The position numbers and the translations under genes are program-made. Under the pieces are notes generated by a model that saw only the letters and a list, made by a program, of their open reading frames with translations, did no database searches and had not been told where the DNA came from. Below are positions 61,479 through 64,000 of a stretch of 64,000 nt of DNA, one piece after another; positions within the stretch are counted from its first letter, which is position 1; every line of letters begins with the position of its first letter. The stretch lies in assembly GCF_042676025.1 (NCBI RefSeq), contig NZ_JBHTJP010000032.1:310001-374000 (forward strand), given 5' to 3'. This stretch comes from Salinimicrobium gaetbulicola (GTDB taxonomy: Bacteria; Bacteroidota; Bacteroidia; Flavobacteriales; Flavobacteriaceae).

Positions 61479-64000
61479 ATGACAGGTACTGAAGAAAATA
61501 TTGAAATATTAGGAGCACGGGTTCATAATCTTAAGAACATCGATGTCAAAATTCCCAGGGAAAAACTGGTCGTTATTACCGGTTTATCAGGGTCTGGAAA
61601 ATCTTCTTTGGCTTTTGATACTATTTATGCAGAAGGTCAACGCAGGTATATTGAAACCTTTTCAGCATACGCCCGGCAGTTTCTGGGAGGTCTGGAACGT
61701 CCTGATGTTGATAAGATAGACGGACTTTCCCCTGTTATTGCTATAGAACAAAAGACAACCAGTAAAAGCCCACGAAGTACGGTAGGTACCATTACAGAGA
61801 TATATGACTTTCTTCGTTTATTATTTGCTCGTGCCAGTGATGCTTATAGCTACAATACAGGAGAAAAGATGGTTAGCTATGGTGACGCACAGATCAAGGA
61901 CCTTATTATAGAAAAGTTCAAGGATCAGCGGGTAAATATTCTTGCCCCGGTTGTACGCGCCCGAAAAGGTCATTATAGAGAACTATTTGAGCAAATCGCC
62001 AAACAAGGTTTCGTGAAGGTAAGAGTCAATGGCGAAATAAGGGATATCGTAAAAGGGATGAAACTTGACCGGTACAAGACTCATGATATAGAGATCGTGA
62101 TCGATCGGTTGAAGATCTCATCAGAAGAGGAAAACGGAAACCGTCTTAACGAGAGTATCAAAACGGCTATGTATCACGGCGATGATGTGTTAATGATCTT
62201 GAATCAGGACACAGACGAACTAAAATACTTCAGTAGAAACCTCATGTGTCCAACCACCGGGATTTCATACCCAAATCCAGAACCTAATAATTTCTCATTT
62301 AACTCTCCTAAGGGTGCCTGCCCGGTTTGTAACGGGATAGGAACCTTGCATAAGGTGAATCCTGACAAAATAATCCCAGACAGGTCCTTAAGTATAAAGA
62401 AAGGCGCGCTCGCACCTCATGGTCCTCAAAAAAAGAACTGGATCTTCAAACAACTGGAATTGATAGCAGAACGTTTTGAATTCTCCTTAAATGATCCGAT
62501 AAAAAGCATTCCGCAGGAAGCCCTGGAAATGATACTGTTTGGCGGAAATGAAAAATTCACTAAAGAGTCGAAAACACTTGGAATTACCAGGGATTTCAAG
62601 ATAGATTTTGAAGGAGTTGCCAGCTTTATTGAGGAAACCTATAATAAGAACGAATCCACCTCTCTTAGGCGTTGGGCCAAAGAGTACATGGACAAGATCA
62701 CCTGCCCGGAATGTAACGGCAGCCGATTAAAGAAGGAATCTTTGTACTTCAAGATCAATGAAAAAAATATTGCTGAACTTTCTCAAAAGGATATCGTAGA
62801 CCTGGCGCAGTGGTTTGATGAACTGGAGCCCGAACTTTCAGAAAAGCAAAAAAAGATAGCTTCTGAAGTTATTAAAGAAATTAAAGTCCGGTTACAGTTT
62901 TTAGTAGACGTAGGTTTAAATTACCTGTCCTTAAATCGCGGTTCAAAAACCCTTTCCGGAGGGGAAGCACAGCGAATAAGACTGGCAACACAAATTGGTT
63001 CACAACTGGTAGGTGTCCTTTATATTTTGGACGAACCTAGTATTGGACTACACCAAAGGGACAATGAAAAGCTTATCAATTCTCTTGTTTCACTTCGGAA
63101 TTTAGGGAACTCGGTAATTGTGGTAGAACACGATAAAGATATGATCGAACGAGCCGACCATGTTATCGATATTGGTCCTGAAGCCGGAAGACATGGCGGG
63201 GAGATCATAAGCGAAGGTACTCCTGAAGAGATCAAGAAGCATAATACAATTACTGCCAATTACCTTAACGGAACCATGAAAATCGAAGTTCCGAAGAAAA
63301 GAAGAAAAGGGAATGGCAAAAGCATCCAGCTTACTGGTGCCACCGGAAATAATCTGAAAAATGTATCGGTGACTATTCCTCTTGGAAAAATGATCGCGGT
63401 CACGGGCGTTTCGGGAAGTGGAAAATCCACCCTTATCAATGAGACCCTCTACCCTATCATGAACGCTTATTATTTTAACGGGGTTAAAGAACCTATGCCT
63501 TATAAAAAGATAAAAGGCCTGGAGCATATTGATAAGGTCATCGATATTAACCAAACCCCAATCGGAAGAACCCCACGTTCCAACCCGGCAACTTATACCG
63601 GAGTATTTTCAGAAGTAAGAAGCCTGTTTGCGAAAACGCCCGAAGCAATGATTCGGGGGTACAAACCCGGTAGATTTAGCTTTAATGTCAAAGGTGGGCG
63701 TTGTGAAACCTGCAAAGGCGGTGGGCTTCGAGTTATAGAAATGAACTTTTTGCCCGACGTTTATGTAGAATGTGAAACCTGCCAGGGCAAAAGATTCAAT
63801 CGGGAAACCCTCGAGATAAGGTATAAAGGTAAGTCCATTTCAGACGTCCTTGAAATGACAATTAACGAAGCTACCGTGTTCTTCGAGAACATTCCGAAGA
63901 TATACCGAAAACTAAAGACCATTAAGGATGTTGGTCTTGGATATATCACGCTAGGGCAACAGAGTACAACCTTATCAGGAGGGGAAGCACAACGTATCAA
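61479..64000 (+). CDS. uvrA: Excinuclease ABC subunit A (3' end outside window)
   Basis: Read directly from the sequence, this starts at ATG 61479 with MTGTEENIEILGARVHNLKN and runs open to the window end (840 codons visible of about 940). The first ATPase has Walker A GLSGSGKSSLAFDT, signature LSGGEAQRIRLATQIG and Walker B ILDEPSIGLHQRD. The second ATPase has GVSGSGKSTLINE and a second LSGGEAQRI at the very end. The second zinc module is complete (CETCKGG and CETCQGK). The first zinc module reads MCPTTG followed by CPVCNG, so its first CxxC has lost the second Cys. UvrA recognises DNA damage with UvrB in nucleotide excision repair. Confidence 0.97.
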   Translation, partial: MTGTEENIEILGARVHNLKNIDVKIPREKLVVITGLSGSGKSSLAFDTIYAEGQRRYIETFSAYARQFLGGLERPDVDKIDGLSPVIAIEQKTTSKSPRSTVGTITEIYDFLRLLFARASDAYSYNTGEKMVSYGDAQIKDLIIEKFKDQRVNILAPVVRARKGHYRELFEQIAKQGFVKVRVNGEIRDIVKGMKLDRYKTHDIEIVIDRLKISSEEENGNRLNESIKTAMYHGDDVLMILNQDTDELKYFSRNLMCPTTGISYPNPEPNNFSFNSPKGACPVCNGIGTLHKVNPDKIIPDRSLSIKKGALAPHGPQKKNWIFKQLELIAERFEFSLNDPIKSIPQEALEMILFGGNEKFTKESKTLGITRDFKIDFEGVASFIEETYNKNESTSLRRWAKEYMDKITCPECNGSRLKKESLYFKINEKNIAELSQKDIVDLAQWFDELEPELSEKQKKIASEVIKEIKVRLQFLVDVGLNYLSLNRGSKTLSGGEAQRIRLATQIGSQLVGVLYILDEPSIGLHQRDNEKLINSLVSLRNLGNSVIVVEHDKDMIERADHVIDIGPEAGRHGGEIISEGTPEEIKKHNTITANYLNGTMKIEVPKKRRKGNGKSIQLTGATGNNLKNVSVTIPLGKMIAVTGVSGSGKSTLINETLYPIMNAYYFNGVKEPMPYKKIKGLEHIDKVIDINQTPIGRTPRSNPATYTGVFSEVRSLFAKTPEAMIRGYKPGRFSFNVKGGRCETCKGGGLRVIEMNFLPDVYVECETCQGKRFNRETLEIRYKGKSISDVLEMTINEATVFFENIPKIYRKLKTIKDVGLGYITLGQQSTTLSGGEAQRI

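Overview
The window looks like the chromosome of a marine-type Flavobacteriaceae (Bacteroidota; Gramella/Christiangramia-like is my guess). The supporting features are AT-rich DNA, weak Shine-Dalgarno signals with several TTG/GTG starts, TAnnTTTG-type -7 promoter boxes, many SPII lipoproteins ending 'SCSKDE', a GAF-domain protein and small proteins of Bacteroidota type, and polysaccharide genes of Bacteroidota style. I saw no tRNA, rRNA, CRISPR array, insertion sequence or phage gene.

Region 1 (1-33976, all minus strand) is one very large capsule, exopolysaccharide or glycan locus. Read in the direction of transcription it starts with nucleotide-sugar genes: a UDP-GlcNAc(A) 4-epimerase, a UDP-HexNAc dehydrogenase, and UDP-glucose dehydrogenase. 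Next come a glycosyltransferase and a complete PAPS cassette (cysQ, a DUF2061 protein, cysC, cysD, cysN). Then follow a UDP-glucuronate-epimerase-like gene, a pyruvyltransferase, a GT2, a Wzx flippase, an acetyltransferase-sulfotransferase fusion, and a run of GT2/GT4 enzymes that includes a tandem GT4-GT4 fusion. The last part holds a GNAT acetyltransferase, a Wzy-like membrane protein, a NodB-type deacetylase, a GT4, an ABC flippase and a GT2. The locus ends with a bacillosamine-type module (PglC, PglD, PglE and PglF-like) and the export proteins Wza and Wzc (Wzc is cut by the window edge). Together these predict an acidic glycan carrying uronic acids, sulfate and pyruvate, started on undecaprenyl phosphate by a PglC-type transferase.

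Region 2 (34109-37247) has a LacI-family regulator directly upstream of the locus, followed by plus-strand stress genes: a 48-aa membrane protein, a 107-aa conserved protein, a Dps protein and an MscS channel.

Region 3 (37325-53249) is mixed housekeeping and envelope DNA. It holds a giant phosphoesterase / kinase-like / beta-barrel protein, an HD-domain protein with a Pycsar-effector-type membrane domain, a 791-aa GAF protein, a TlpA-like lipoprotein, a SIMPL protein, a rhomboid protease, a lipid A-type acyltransferase, GlmM, an AcpH-like protein, gamma-glutamyltranspeptidase and an astacin metalloprotease lipoprotein.

Region 4 (53763-61107) is the most unusual part. Four tandem paralogous lipoprotein genes share a six-cysteine N-terminal domain of about 280-300 residues but carry different C-terminal modules (none, thrombospondin type 3 repeats, a CHRD-like/EF-hand module, or a novel tail). 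All four genes carry an identical 13-nt leader element 26-30 nt before the start codon, and hairpins lie between the genes. A LuxR-type regulator with receiver-like and PAS-like domains lies immediately upstream. The window closes with a 3'-truncated uvrA on the plus strand.
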